NCBI GenBank assembly: GCA_036583965.1
Contig: JAZBQD010000025.1
Location: forward strand, 14,715,145-14,779,144
DNA from: Prunella strophiata
Lineage: Eukaryota > Chordata > Aves > Passeriformes > Prunellidae
Reading direction: 5' to 3'
Length of the DNA: 64,000 nt
Shown: in pieces, positions 24,701 through 36,700 of the stretch
Layout: each line of letters opens with the position of its first letter
Position numbering within the stretch: position 1 is the stretch's first letter
Notes under the pieces: model-generated
Database searches by the model: none
Seen by the model: the letters and a program-made list of their open reading frames with translations, nothing else
Told to the model about the DNA's origin: nothing
Translations under genes and position numbers: made by a program

Positions 24701-27700
24701 CAGTGCTGATTTCACCATTTATTTTCTTTTAGAAGCAGGAGTGCTCACCTGGGCTCTCAGATCCCTGGAGTTTCCCTGAGCAGGCAGAGGTGCCTCTGGG
24801 TGGCCCATGTGCTGTCAGCCAGGTGTGGCTCTGGGGAAATACCTGCTGGAGGAGCTGGATTTGGGATCAGGAACCTCTATCAAACCCTTATCCTGTTCCA
24901 GCTCAGAACTCTGCGTGTGCCTGAGTTCCCAGTTTTAATGTCTGAGGTTTGCCATGAAGCACCTCAGGGTGTGTTTTATTCAATAAAAAATCAAAATGCA
25001 CTGATACTGGTGACACCAGTCCTGCTGTGAATGTGACACCAATGTTCCTGGTGAGTCCCCTGGGGTGGTTGTAAGCCCAACCTGGCTGTCCTGAGCCTAT
25101 GGATGTTTTTTCAAAGTGTGTTTGGCTTTTTTTAAGCTGAAAAAAATGTTTACTTCCTGCTCACAGTAAGACAAAGCTCGCTGAAGGAGATCTGTGACAG
25201 AGGGGTTTGAAGGGTCAGTGCACAAACCAGCTGCTCATGAGGCCATAAATAAGAACTTTCTGTACCCACACACTTGCCCAGGGACAGAGATTTGGCTCTG
25301 TCAGGTATTTGGCAATACCTGAACCCCCTTAGTTTGCCTATCTCCTCCTGGCATCTCTTCTTGAGGTTTAGTTACTGATTCTGTGGTGAAATGTGCAGCA
25401 AAGTTCTCCACGCTTGTGCTCAGGAGAAGGACTTTGTTTACAGTTTCAGCTGCTTCTTAACTCATTGTCCACACAGGTTTAATTTTAATAGAGCTCTCTT
25501 GCTTTTGAAACCTCATCTAGGCTGGTATCACAAAGGAGAAGTACAATTTTTAGGTAATAAATTGGTGCATATCTTTGGTGTGGCTGAAGGACAGTGGTTG
25601 ATGTGCTGTGCTGGTGGCTTCTCCTACTCCCAAAGGGTTGCTCCCAAATCCAGCCTGTCCATGCATGTATTTCCCACCAGTAAGGTGTTTTGGAGCAATT
25701 AGGTAGAGAAATCATAGAATCATGGAATGGTTTGGGTTGGAAGGGACCTTAAAGGTCCTCTTGTTCCAACATCTGACTCAGGGCACTGTTCAGCTCCTGG
25801 TTGGCTTCATGTTGAGAGGGTCTGCAGTAACCACAGCAGGGTTTCTAATCAAATTACTTGTGAATTGGAGTGTTTGGAGGTTTTTTGGCTTCTTTCAATA
25901 GTTGTCTTTACTCTATGCTTATTATAATACTTCAATTTGCTCATTATAATACTTCAACATATGCTTAAATTTAAGCTTTTCTAGTGAGAAGGAGGGGGGC
26001 GGAGTTGGTATTTAAAAAGCAGCCTTTATTTTGTAGTGTGCAAGCAAAATTCTTTCCAGTTTGGCATGAAATCTTTTTCAAACAGGCAGAAGGGAGGGGA
26101 ATGTGCAGCTGGGGGTGGCTGCTGTCACCTCTTGGGCTCTCTCTATCTGTGACCAAGCCAAGGCAGGTCAAGCCTCTGCTTCCCTTGTCCCCCCCTGCTG
26201 GAGCATTAATGGTGTTTCTAGAAAGTGCAGCATAAATCCAGTAAAGCACTTAAGCAAGTCCCAGCTTTAGGTGTGTAAGTGGTTTTGGTGGATTTATGCT
26301 TTTTTAAGTGGGTGGGAGCTTTAGAGGCTTTTGTTTCTCACTGCAAGACAGGCACAGGCTCTGCCCTGGTGGGGTTCACTGGAGCAGCCCCTGACTCCAG
26401 CTCTGGGCAGGCTTGTGTCATGTGTAACTTCAGGATGGTGTCCTGGAGGTGCTGATGTCCACAAACCAGGTGGAAGCTGAGCCAGGATTCCAAAAGGAGC
26501 TCCTGGCTGTCTCCATCCTGCTGAGTGTGGTGGGCACAGAGGCTGGGAGAGCAAAGCAGGGCTGGACTGAGTGACTTGGCTGCTCCCAGTGGCCACATGC
26601 AGTGGGAATTGCTGTTATCAGCTCTCTCTCCATCCCTTCGAGGTTTTCTATCCCTTTTTGCCCCTGGCAGTGTCCAAGGCCAGGCTGGGTGGGGCTTGGA
26701 GCACTCTGGGGTAGTGGAATAGGCAGGGAGTGGAATGAGATGGGCTTTAAAGTCCCTTCCAACCCAAACCACTCCATGATTTTATAAATACAGTGCCTTG
26801 AGAAACATCATTTTCTCCAAAATCTTTGGAAATAGCCCTGAAAGATGTTCTGTGTGCTCTGGCAGGGGAAAAAGGTTTTGCTTCAGTCCTGCCTGTATTC
26901 AAACTGCTGCTGTTTTGCTCTGCTGCTGTGCTGGAGGGGCAGCTGAGCACGTGGGATCCCACCAGGTGAACTTGAGGAGGAGCAGATGGCTTTCCATGGG
27001 CAGCTCTTCACCTGGAGGCTGGGCAGGAGGGCTCCCACCCCTCTGCTGACAGGGGATCAGCTGGGGCTCAGCACCAGCACTGGCAGATCCCAAAATTCCT
27101 TCATTTGCTCTGAGGTGTGCTGGGGAAATCCCCAAATTTTAGGAGAGGGGCTGGCACTGTGAGGGGTAACAAGAGCTTTTGGGGGGGTTCTGCTGCTGCT
27201 GCTGCCATGGTTCTCCAGGGATCAGGATCAGAAGGGATTGTCCCTGCCCATGTGTTGTAGCAAACAGGCAGGACTGAAGCTGAACCTGCCTAGGGTGCAG
27301 AACTGGAAAACACAGTTCTCCTTGCTTGTATCACAGTCTCTTAAAACCCAAACCCTGCTGCTTTCCCAGAGCCTGCTCAGTGATGGGTTTGAGATGCTGC
27401 TCCAGCTGAAGTGTGGGGATTTGAGTCCCTGCAAATCAGAAGCTGTAATGAAGGTTTAGAAACAGTTTATTTGCTGTTGAGGGATGAAAGGTTTTACCAG
27501 ACAGGGCTAAAAAAAAGGTGCTCCAAGGGCTAATTTGGAGTTTTGAATGGTGGTTTTTGAAGGAAATTCAGATTAATAACATGTCCTCTTGGAATGGGGT
27601 GGGAGAAAGTAGCAGTGATGGGAACTGCTGAGTCAGCAGTAGGTAATCCCTCCTGCCCTGGCCAAATCCATCCTTTCTCACAACAAAACCTCCCTCCAAC

Positions 27701-30700
27701 TCTTTATTTAGTCCCTATTTCTGTGATCTGCTTCCCAAGCCCTGCAAAGGCTGAGGTGCACCCTGTGCTGCCCACAGAGCAGCACCTGGGCCTGGGGTGA
27801 TTCCAGAGGTTGGATTCCTGTGCTCAGAAATGCAACACAGCCAAAATACTCTCATCCATTTTGTCCCGCTCTGCCACAAATCCACACAGCTGTAGGATTC
27901 TATCATTTTCCTTCTTGTGTATTTTATTTAACCAGGCAAATGAGGTGACTGACAGTGCCTACATGGGCTCGGAGAGCACCTACAGCGAGTGCGAGACCTT
28001 CACGGATGAGGACACCAGCACCCTGGTCCAGCACGAGATGCACGACGAGGTGGAGACCGACAGCGCCATCGACTCCACCGTGCACTCAGAATTCACTGAC
28101 CCCATCGAGGAGCCAGAGCATGGGTGAGGAGCAAACCCCACACAGGGCAGGGCTCTCTGGGGGAGACACAGCCTGAGGGTTGCACGCCGAGTTCGTCTTG
28201 CTGGAACTTGGGTTGTTCTGCTGATGCCTCGTGAAGGCATCACAAGACAACCAGATGTAGATCTAGACAATCAGATCTAGAACAGAGACTAAAACAATAT
28301 TGTTTAGCTCTAGACAGAGCTAAACAATAAAGTAGGAATTTATTTGGAGACCTTAATGGATCCACCTTGGGCAGCACAAGAGCCCAGCCAGGGCTGCATC
28401 CAAGATGAACCAAAATGGTCACAAAATGTACAACCGGTGACGGGGTCTCTCACTTTTATAAGTTCCTGCTCCATTTGCATATTGGAGTTAATTGTCCAAT
28501 TCTAGCTCCAGCCCATGAAGTCCCATCCTCCTTGTTTTTCTCTCTTCAGCCCATAGTTGTTTATGCTCTTGGGCCTTACATTTGGATCATTTGTCCTTGG
28601 TCTCCAGCTAGAGAAGGAATTGTTTTGTCTCCCTACTCTGCACAGAGCTCACTATCCCCTAATATGAAGCCCAGACCCACACTAAAGCAGCACAGAATCT
28701 GAAAAATATAAAAGCTAAAACCTGAGGCATCACTTTGTGTTTGTAACAACGTGCAAGACCAAAATAGCTCTTCTGGAGAAATAATGAGAATAATTAGGCT
28801 GGTTTGTGTAGGCTGGTTTGGAGCCCAGCCTGGCAATCTCTTTGAGTTAATCGTTGCTTGCCTTGGGAGATCTTCTGTACCCTCATTAGCATCTTTAACC
28901 TCTAAAATAACTTCTCAGGTGATCCAAACACCTGAAAGACTTGCAGTTTTTAATCTATCACTTAAGCCAGAAACACAACATATAATTTTCCAGTCAGGAG
29001 GGGAACTCGTTCTATTTTTGTTTTCCCTAAAAACATGCATGTGCCCTTTGATGTGCAACCACCTCCTGTAATAACTGGTTTGAAATCTCTGCCTGGAGCA
29101 CAGAAATGTGAGCCAAGATCTCCTTCCCCGGGTCTGAACTGCTGCTGGCGAAACTGCTCCTGGGCCCACCCCATTTTTGGAGGAAAAGTGGGGTTTGGGG
29201 TGAAACTGGGATGCTGGCAAGGCAGGAAAGCAGGGAAGAAGTCCTTTAGGATCAGAATCACGGAATGGTTTGGGTTGAAAGGGACCTTAAAACTCATCTC
29301 ATTCCATCCCTCTGCCATGGGTAGGGACACCTTCCACTCGACCAGGTTTCTCCAAGCCCCATCCTGGACATGTCCTTCCCTGGAAAATCTGTGTCAGTGC
29401 CAGGTTAGTGCCCCAAGAACACCAATCTACACCAAAACCTCTGGAATCAACTTTGCTTAAGGTCTGTAACACACAGGATGAGGTTTGTCCCAAAACACAA
29501 GGCCCAGGGTTGGTGCTCCAGGGAGTGCTTACAGCTCCCACTGCTTTTTGGGAGCACCAGGCTTCCCTCCCACCCCAAAATCCCATCTGGGGCTGTGGGA
29601 GAGGCAGAGAGCAGCACCGGCCCTGGGGCTGAAAGGGTGCTGAGGATTAGAGCAGAAATGGGATTATCCAGCTGGGCTCTTCTCGCCCCATTGCCCAGGC
29701 TCAGTGACAGTTAAATTGGGAGATAATCAGCTGTGAGCTCCCTGGCAGCAGCAGCAGCAGCGGGTCCCTGCAGGGTCATGGCAGCCTGCGTGCGCTCCCG
29801 CCCGCTGGGGAAGGCAGCCTGCCTCGGATTCACCTGCCTGTAGGTACAGAACTGCCTGGGGAACGGGGGCTGGGGGATCAGCTTGGTCCCTGTGCTTGCC
29901 AAGTGTGGGCTCAGCAGGACAGCAAGGATGGGCTTGTTGGAGAGAGTCCAGAGGAGGCCACGGAGATGCTCCAAGGGCTGGAGCCCCTCTGCTCTGCAGC
30001 CAGGCTGGGAGAGCTGGGGGTGCTCACCTGGGGAGGAAAATGATCCAGGGATACCTCAGAGCCCCTTGCAGGGCCTAAAGGGGCTCCAGGAGAGCTGGAG
30101 AGGGACTGGGGACAAGGGATGGAGGGACAGGACACAGGGAATGGCTCCCACTGCCAGAGGGCAGGGATGGATGGGATATTGGAAAGGAATTCTTTCCTGG
30201 GAGGGTGGGCAGGCCCTGGCACAGGGTGCCCAGAGCAGCTGTGGCTGCCCCTGGATCCCTGGCAGTGTCCAAAGCCAGGCTGAACAGGGCTTGGAGCAGC
30301 CTGGGACAGTGGGAGGATGTCCCTGCCATGGCAGGGGTGGCACTGGATGGGCTTTAAGGCCCTTTCAACCCAAAGCATTCTGGGATTCCCTGTTACCCCA
30401 GGTGTGGGCTTGGGAATGTCAGATGTCCTTTGGGTGCTCTATCCAAGTACAGTGGGGCCTTTTCCCATATTGTTAAATGTGTGCAAATTTCAGAGAACCA
30501 AAAACTTAGTTTGATTTATAGATTTGAAAGGTTTGAAATGGGAACCTGTGGGAGTGCTGAGGGCTGGTTTTGGTACCATCATACCCCACACAGGAGGACA
30601 CCTCTGGTGCTCAGGTACAGCCAGGGAGTGCAGTCCCCCCAGTGCAGCTGCTGGGCTGAATCAGAGCTTCAGCATCACTTCTCAGGAGCTCTCAGAGCTC

Positions 30701-33700
30701 AACATACCTGAAATGGTTTGAGCTTAAAGGTTGTTTAGGCTGTGTGTAGTAAAGATTGATTGGACTCTGGATCCTGAAGCTGCCTGAACCTTGAGATGGG
30801 AATAGGAAATATAATTTACTGCCCAGGTTAATGTTTCCAGGTGCCTGATCTGATCTGCTTCTGTACAGTGCTTATCAAACCACAACCCCAAATTTAGAGT
30901 TCTGGGCTTGGGTTTTGCTTCTGAATTAACAATTCCACCCCCTGGCTTCTATTCCTGGAGAGATTTCCACTGCTTTTGGTGAGGGTCTGACTCACCACAG
31001 GGATGGATGGGTTCCAGTGGATCCCACTGTGGAATACTGGTGCTTCTCAAGGGCAGGAGGAGTATGTGCAGATGCCCACAAGCTGGGCTGGATTTATTTG
31101 TGGTTAAATAGAGATCTGGAGGGTTGACATGTTTTTATTAGCAAGATAAGGGCAAATCCTTCAGATGGAGCAGGTTTTTTGTCATAAATGGCTTATCTGT
31201 AATCTTTTTTTCTTTCTGGTTTAGTCCAGCAATCTGCTCATACCCAATTTCCCTCTGCTAGCCAGTGCATGGAGATAAGGGTATAGCCAATACCAATTTC
31301 TGTAATAAAGCAATATTATGATGATTTTCAATGTAGAATTTTGGAGAGCAGAGCCTTGTTAAACCCCCCAAAACACAGAGCTGTGGCTCACAGCCCTGGG
31401 GCCGCTTTCACAGCCTGGTTGTTGCAAATCCCTCCTGCCTTTACTCCAGCTTAATTTGAAAACTTCTGTAGTCCTGGGCAGGAAAGGGGGCTTGGCTTGG
31501 TGGGCAGGCCCTGGCACAGGGTGCCCAGAGCAGCTGTGGCTGCCCCTGGATCCCTGGCAGTGCCCAAGGCCAGGCTGGATGGGGCTTGGAGCAGCCTGGG
31601 ATGGTGGAAGGTGTTCCTGCCATGGCAGGGGGTGGCACTGGATGGGCTTTAAGGTCCTTCCAGCCCAAACCATTCCAGGATTCTGTGTCTCCACACAATG
31701 GAAAGACTCTTCCAGGGACAATGACTCTGTGCTGAGCTGTGTCCCCTCAGGAGCAAGGGACATCCCAGGAGCTGTGCTGGGTGTGTTCAGGGCTTGCACC
31801 GAGGCTTAACATGCTGCAGCCTTCTGGCTCTGCTGTTAAAAACACATGGAGCAGCATTCCCCACTCCAGGATTGTCACACACAGAGTTTTCCCAGCAGGA
31901 GCAGGGAAGGGGCTCCTTTGTCTTGCTGGGGGTCTGTCCCAGCTGCCTGAGCCCTCCCCTCCCCAGCACCAATCCCCCAGGGTTGTGGGGTTAAAGCCTT
32001 GAGAGGATTAGGCAGCAACAAGCAAGTGTGAGCCTGGCACGGGCTGCTGTGGAACTCACAGCATTTCAGATGGGGCTGGGACATGCCCAGCTCTTTCTCT
32101 GCCATGCCAATCACAGAAATTGGTATTTTAGTTGAGCAAGGGCTTGTCACCAACTTTGGGCCACTGTCCTGCAAGTCTGAGTGTCCCCAGATCCTGTGTT
32201 GCAGCTGTCAGTGGAAAAACTTGGTTTATTGGGGGAAAAAATCACCATAAAGTTCCCAGTGGTGCCTGGGCTGTTTCTGTCCTGTCCTACTCTGCCAAAA
32301 TGGGACACATCACTCACTTGGGGGGGTGGGTTGACCCTGGCTGGACACCAGGAAGCTGCTCCATCCCTGTGCTCCAAAGATGGCCAGGAAAATAAAATAT
32401 AACAAAGGATTCATGACTTGAAATAAGGACAGGGAGAAATCACTCATCAAATACCATCACAGGCAAAACAGACTCGAACTGGGGATATTAATTGAATTTA
32501 TTACTGATAAAATCAGAGCAGGATAATGAGAAGTAAAATCAGACCTTAAAAAATCATTCACCTCCCATCATCCCTCCTTCCCAGTTCCCCCTCCTTCCCC
32601 CAGTGGCACAGGGAGATGGGAGTGGGGGTTGTGCTCAGTTCATCACACGTTTTTCCAGCCAATGCTCTGGGAGAGGAGTCAGAGTCCCCCTCCTGCCCTA
32701 GTGTGGGGTCCCTTGCACAGGAGCCAGCTCACCCTGAACCTCTCCAGCCTGAGTCCATCCCATGGGTTCTCCAGGAATTGCTGCCTGTGTGTCACTCTGC
32801 CATGGGGTCACTCTTTCAGACACAGCCTGGGTCCCCCACAGGGTCACAGATCCAACCAGGACCCTGCTCCAGCGTGGGCTTCTCTCCATGGATCTGCAGG
32901 TCCCTGCCAGGACCCTGTCCCAGCACAGCTTCCCACGGGCTCACAGCCCCTCTCAGGCACCCCCTGCTCCAGGCCTGGGCTCCTGCAGGGGCTGCAGGTA
33001 CATCTCTGCACCTCCCTGCCCTGCTGGGGCACAGTTGCCTCCCCATGGGCACAGAATCTCAGGGTATCCCAGGAATCCCAGGGCAATCTCAGCTCTGGTG
33101 CCCAGAGCAGCTCTTACCCCTGTCCTGCAGAGCTGGTCCTCTCCAGTGTTCTCACCCCACTCTTCTCTGCACTCAATTTAGCTGCCCCATCCCTTTTTTG
33201 TGTTTTCCTTCTCAAATCTGTTATCTCAGAGGTGCCACCATCATTCCTGGTCAGCCCAACCTCAGCCAGCAGCAGGTTCATCTTGGAGCCACCAGGGATG
33301 GGCTCTGCTGGACATGGGGGAAACTTCCAGGGATGGGTTCTGTTGGACATGGGGGAAACTTCCAGGGATGGGTTCTGTTGGACATGGGGGAAACTTCCAG
33401 GGATGGGCTCTGCTGGACATGGGGGAGCTTCCAGGGATGGGCTCTGCTGGACATGGGGAAGCTTCCAGGGATGGGCTCTGCTGGACATGGGGGAAGCTTC
33501 CAGGGATGGGTTCTGCTGGACATGGGGGAAGCTTCCAGGGATGGGCTCTCTGGACATGGGGAAACTTCCAGGGATGGGCTCTGCTGGACATGGGGAAACT
33601 TCCAGGGATGGGCTCTGCTGGACATGGGGAAGCTTCCAGGGATGGGCTCTGCTGGACATGGGGAAGCTTCCAGGGATGGGCTCTGCTGGACATGGGGAAG

Positions 33701-36700
33701 CTTCCAGGGATGGGCTCTGCTGGACATGGGGAAGCTTCCAGGGATGGGCTCTGCTGGACATGGGGAAACTTCCAGGGATGGGCTCTCTGGACATGGGGGA
33801 GGCTTCCAGCAGCTTCTCACAGAATCCACCTTTCCCCTGCCAGGTCCAAGCCCCATACTCTGGAAGGAGGATGTCCTGGATGCAATGGAAAGGCTGCTGT
33901 GCCCTGTCTAACGTGCCTGTCTGTCCCCACAGGTCCCATCCCCACGAGCTGGCCCTGGGCTCTGAGCTCAGCCACTCCATTGTCACTGTCATCAGCGGGG
34001 AGGAGCATTTCGAGGATTACGGGGAGGGCAACGAGGCCGACCTGTTCCCAGACCCTCTGTGTAATGGGGAAAGCAGCTTTGGCAGCTCCTCCTTCCTCTC
34101 TCCCAGGTAATGCCCAGCCCTGGTGCTGCTTCACCAGGGGTGCCTTCACTCTGCTCTGTGGGACAGGGGTTTCCTTGGGATTTGCCAGCCAGGGGGCCTG
34201 GCAGACTCTGGATACAACAGGACAATCTTGGAAGTGGAAATAGAAGAGGAATTCCTCCCCTCAGGTGTTTCCTTTCCCTGGTTAGTGCCTGTCCTGTGAT
34301 GCCCAGCAGGAGGTGGAAGAGCTGTCTGCATTTCCAGTGTCACTTTACCCCTGATCCTGCAGCATGACTCTAATGTTTTTTTCTTTTTTATTATTCTGGG
34401 CTTTGATGCAATGTTTGGTTGGATTTGCACGAGCTGCAGCAGCATTCCTTCTCTAGGGATATGTAGAGCAGGAAGCAGGCTGTAGCATTTCCTCCTTGCT
34501 TTAGGGTCTGAAACCAGGAAAAAGCCCATTTTCCAGCCTGAGCAGGGTGGGCTGAGGAGCTGGTAGGGTGGTACACACCCCATCAATACTTACTTTCTAA
34601 AGAAAATTAGTAAAAACTGGAATATCATCAGTGCTGCAGCCCACAAAGTGTCCGGGATGACAGATAACACTGGGAATGTGTCCCTCCATTGGAGGCACAT
34701 CTCTGCACAGGACAGGAATGTTCCCTGCCAGCCACTGCTAAAGACAAGAATATACTTCTTTATCTTTGGAATGACACATTTGTGCCTTTCTGCAGCCATG
34801 TAAACTTCTCAAAACTTCTTTGTTTTCCTGCCCTCTTGTTTTCTCCCAGCTTCCCAAACCTCTTCACAGAGTTTGGACAATTCTGGTTGCACAGGGCTGG
34901 CAGGGAAGAGCAGGTCAGGGCTCATTTCTTTTTGGCTGGTGCAGCAGCAATGTTGGAGGTGTTAGTGGCAAATAGGAGAGTTGCTGTAAAGAATTCCCAA
35001 CCTTTTCCTTTAGGAACCAGTGCTCCAGCACTGGGATAGCCTGCAGTGGGAAGGGCACAGTCTCTGATCCTTGGCTTGCTCCTTGCAGGAATGTAGGGCT
35101 GGCTGTGCTGGTGCTGTGGCACAGGAAGAACTCTCTGATTAAAACCCAGCCTTGGTGTTTGTTTTCCCTTGAGGATGAGCTGCCAGCCTCATCCAGAAGG
35201 CTCCTGGCAAGAAAATACCCAGCTAAAGGAGCTTTTCAATCACTTGAACTTTTTCTTTAACATCAGGCCAGAGCTCCCAGTTTGCCCACGCCTCCCAGTG
35301 CTCCAGTCTTGCTGTGCCAGGGCAGCATCTCTGCTGTGCTCTGTCTCTGGATCTGATCCACACCTTATCCCATCTTCCCTCTGCTGGGAGGGGCTGGCTG
35401 GGCACAGTGGCCACATAGGTTGTGTTGGTTTGTGCTGGAGACTCTCTGCTGGGGCTTGCTGGGGAGGCAGGCTGCAGATAAACCCTGCAAAGCCTCTGGA
35501 GTCAGGAATGTGGGGCTGTTGGAGCTGAAGGATTTCCTCATGCCTCTCAGGTCTAGCCTCCCCTTGGATTATTGCTGTGTGTGTGAAGTCCTTCCCTAAA
35601 CATTCCCTGAGTTTGTGCAGCTCTTCTGACTTTGGATAGGAGGGACAGGACACAGGGAATGGCTCCCACTGCCAGAGGGCAGGGCTGGATGGGATATTGG
35701 GAATTAGGAATTGTTCCCTGGGAGGGTGGGCAGGCCCTGGCACAGGGTGCCCAGAGCAGCTGGGGCTGCCCCTGGATCCCTGGCAGTGCCCAAGGCCAGG
35801 CTGGACAGGGCTTGGAGCAGCCTGGGATAGTGGGAGGTGTCCCTGCCATGGCAGGGGGTGGGATTGGATGAGCTCTAATGTCCTTTCCCACCCAAATCAT
35901 TCCATGCCTGAGCAGCCCCCGTGTGTTTAAACACACCTGAGGGGAGCCAGGCTGTCCCTGGTTCTGGCTGAATGGGTTTTTGGCTGTATTTTGAATGCAA
36001 AGAACAGCATCACTTGTAAAGGGCCACATCACCACAGACCCTTTCCATGCTGCAGGAGTCTCTAAATGGGAATAATTTCTAGAAATTCTTCTGCCACAAC
36101 TCCAGAAGATGAACACAAACCCCAAGAGCCTTCAGGGAACACTGTGGGGTGCAGTGCTTCCCTTCCTACTCCTTTCATGTTTATTTGTGATCCCTCCTCT
36201 TGAGTTTTCCCTTGCATATCCATCCAGTAGGAAAAGCCTCTTTGCAGCTCTGGGTGGGAAATAAAGGGAAAAGCTCCTTGTGCCCATCCCAGCCACCAGG
36301 AAGCACCAAGGACCTGTGGAAGACAAATGTTGCTGCAGGAGATGGAGGGAGGCACAGGAAGGCTCTGTGTTGTAGAACCACAGAATCTGCTGAGCTGGAG
36401 GGGACCCATCAGCATCCTGGAGTGGGTGGGGACAGCCCAGGGCTGAGCTCTCACCCACTCCACGGGCAGGGAGCCAGGGCAGCCAGAGGCCAGGAGGATC
36501 TGCACACACCCCAGGAGCTGCCAGGCTGGCCTGGGGCTTCTCCTCCACACTTCTCATGTTGATTAATGCTGGTTAAATTTGGGTTCCCACCTGGCCCAGG
36601 CTGCACCACCTGGGAAGGGAATGCACCCAAGAGCACTGAGAAAAGGGACACCCCTTCCCCCAGGTGCCACACAGCTGCTGTCACCTCTTCCCTGCTCAAA

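Larger units (their letters stand above)
15800..27935 (+). other. RAB11FIP3: RAB11FIP3 intron, 12.1 kb, GC-AG type
   Basis: The donor is GAG|GCAAGT and the acceptor TTTAACCAG|GCA. It contains CR1 fragments in both orientations, an LTR near 20.3 kb, an octamer palindrome at 16773 and a candidate internal first exon at about 23.3 kb. In 17.1-19.3, 24.1-25.7, 25.9-26.6 and 26.8-27.9 kb I see nothing beyond unique intron sequence. Confidence 0.85.
28124..33932 (+). other. RAB11FIP3: RAB11FIP3 intron, 5.8 kb
   Basis: Canonical GT-AG. It holds a solo LTR near 28.2-28.8 kb, three CR1 ends, and a large minus-strand LTR at 32.4-33.8 kb with an internal tandem array. Positions 28770-29250 and 30400-31490 show no recognisable repeat or gene. 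Confidence 0.85.

Noticed and set aside
33114..33992. Minus-strand open frame with a repeated P-G-S-F-P-M-S-like motif
   Set aside because: Translation of the same minisatellite on the opposite strand. No start context, homology or codon signal.
32616..34243. Long plus-strand open frames (347-493 codons) across the 33.3-33.8 kb region
   Set aside because: They run through an LTR and a tandem array whose unit lacks stops in several frames. Only 33933-34106 is a real exon.
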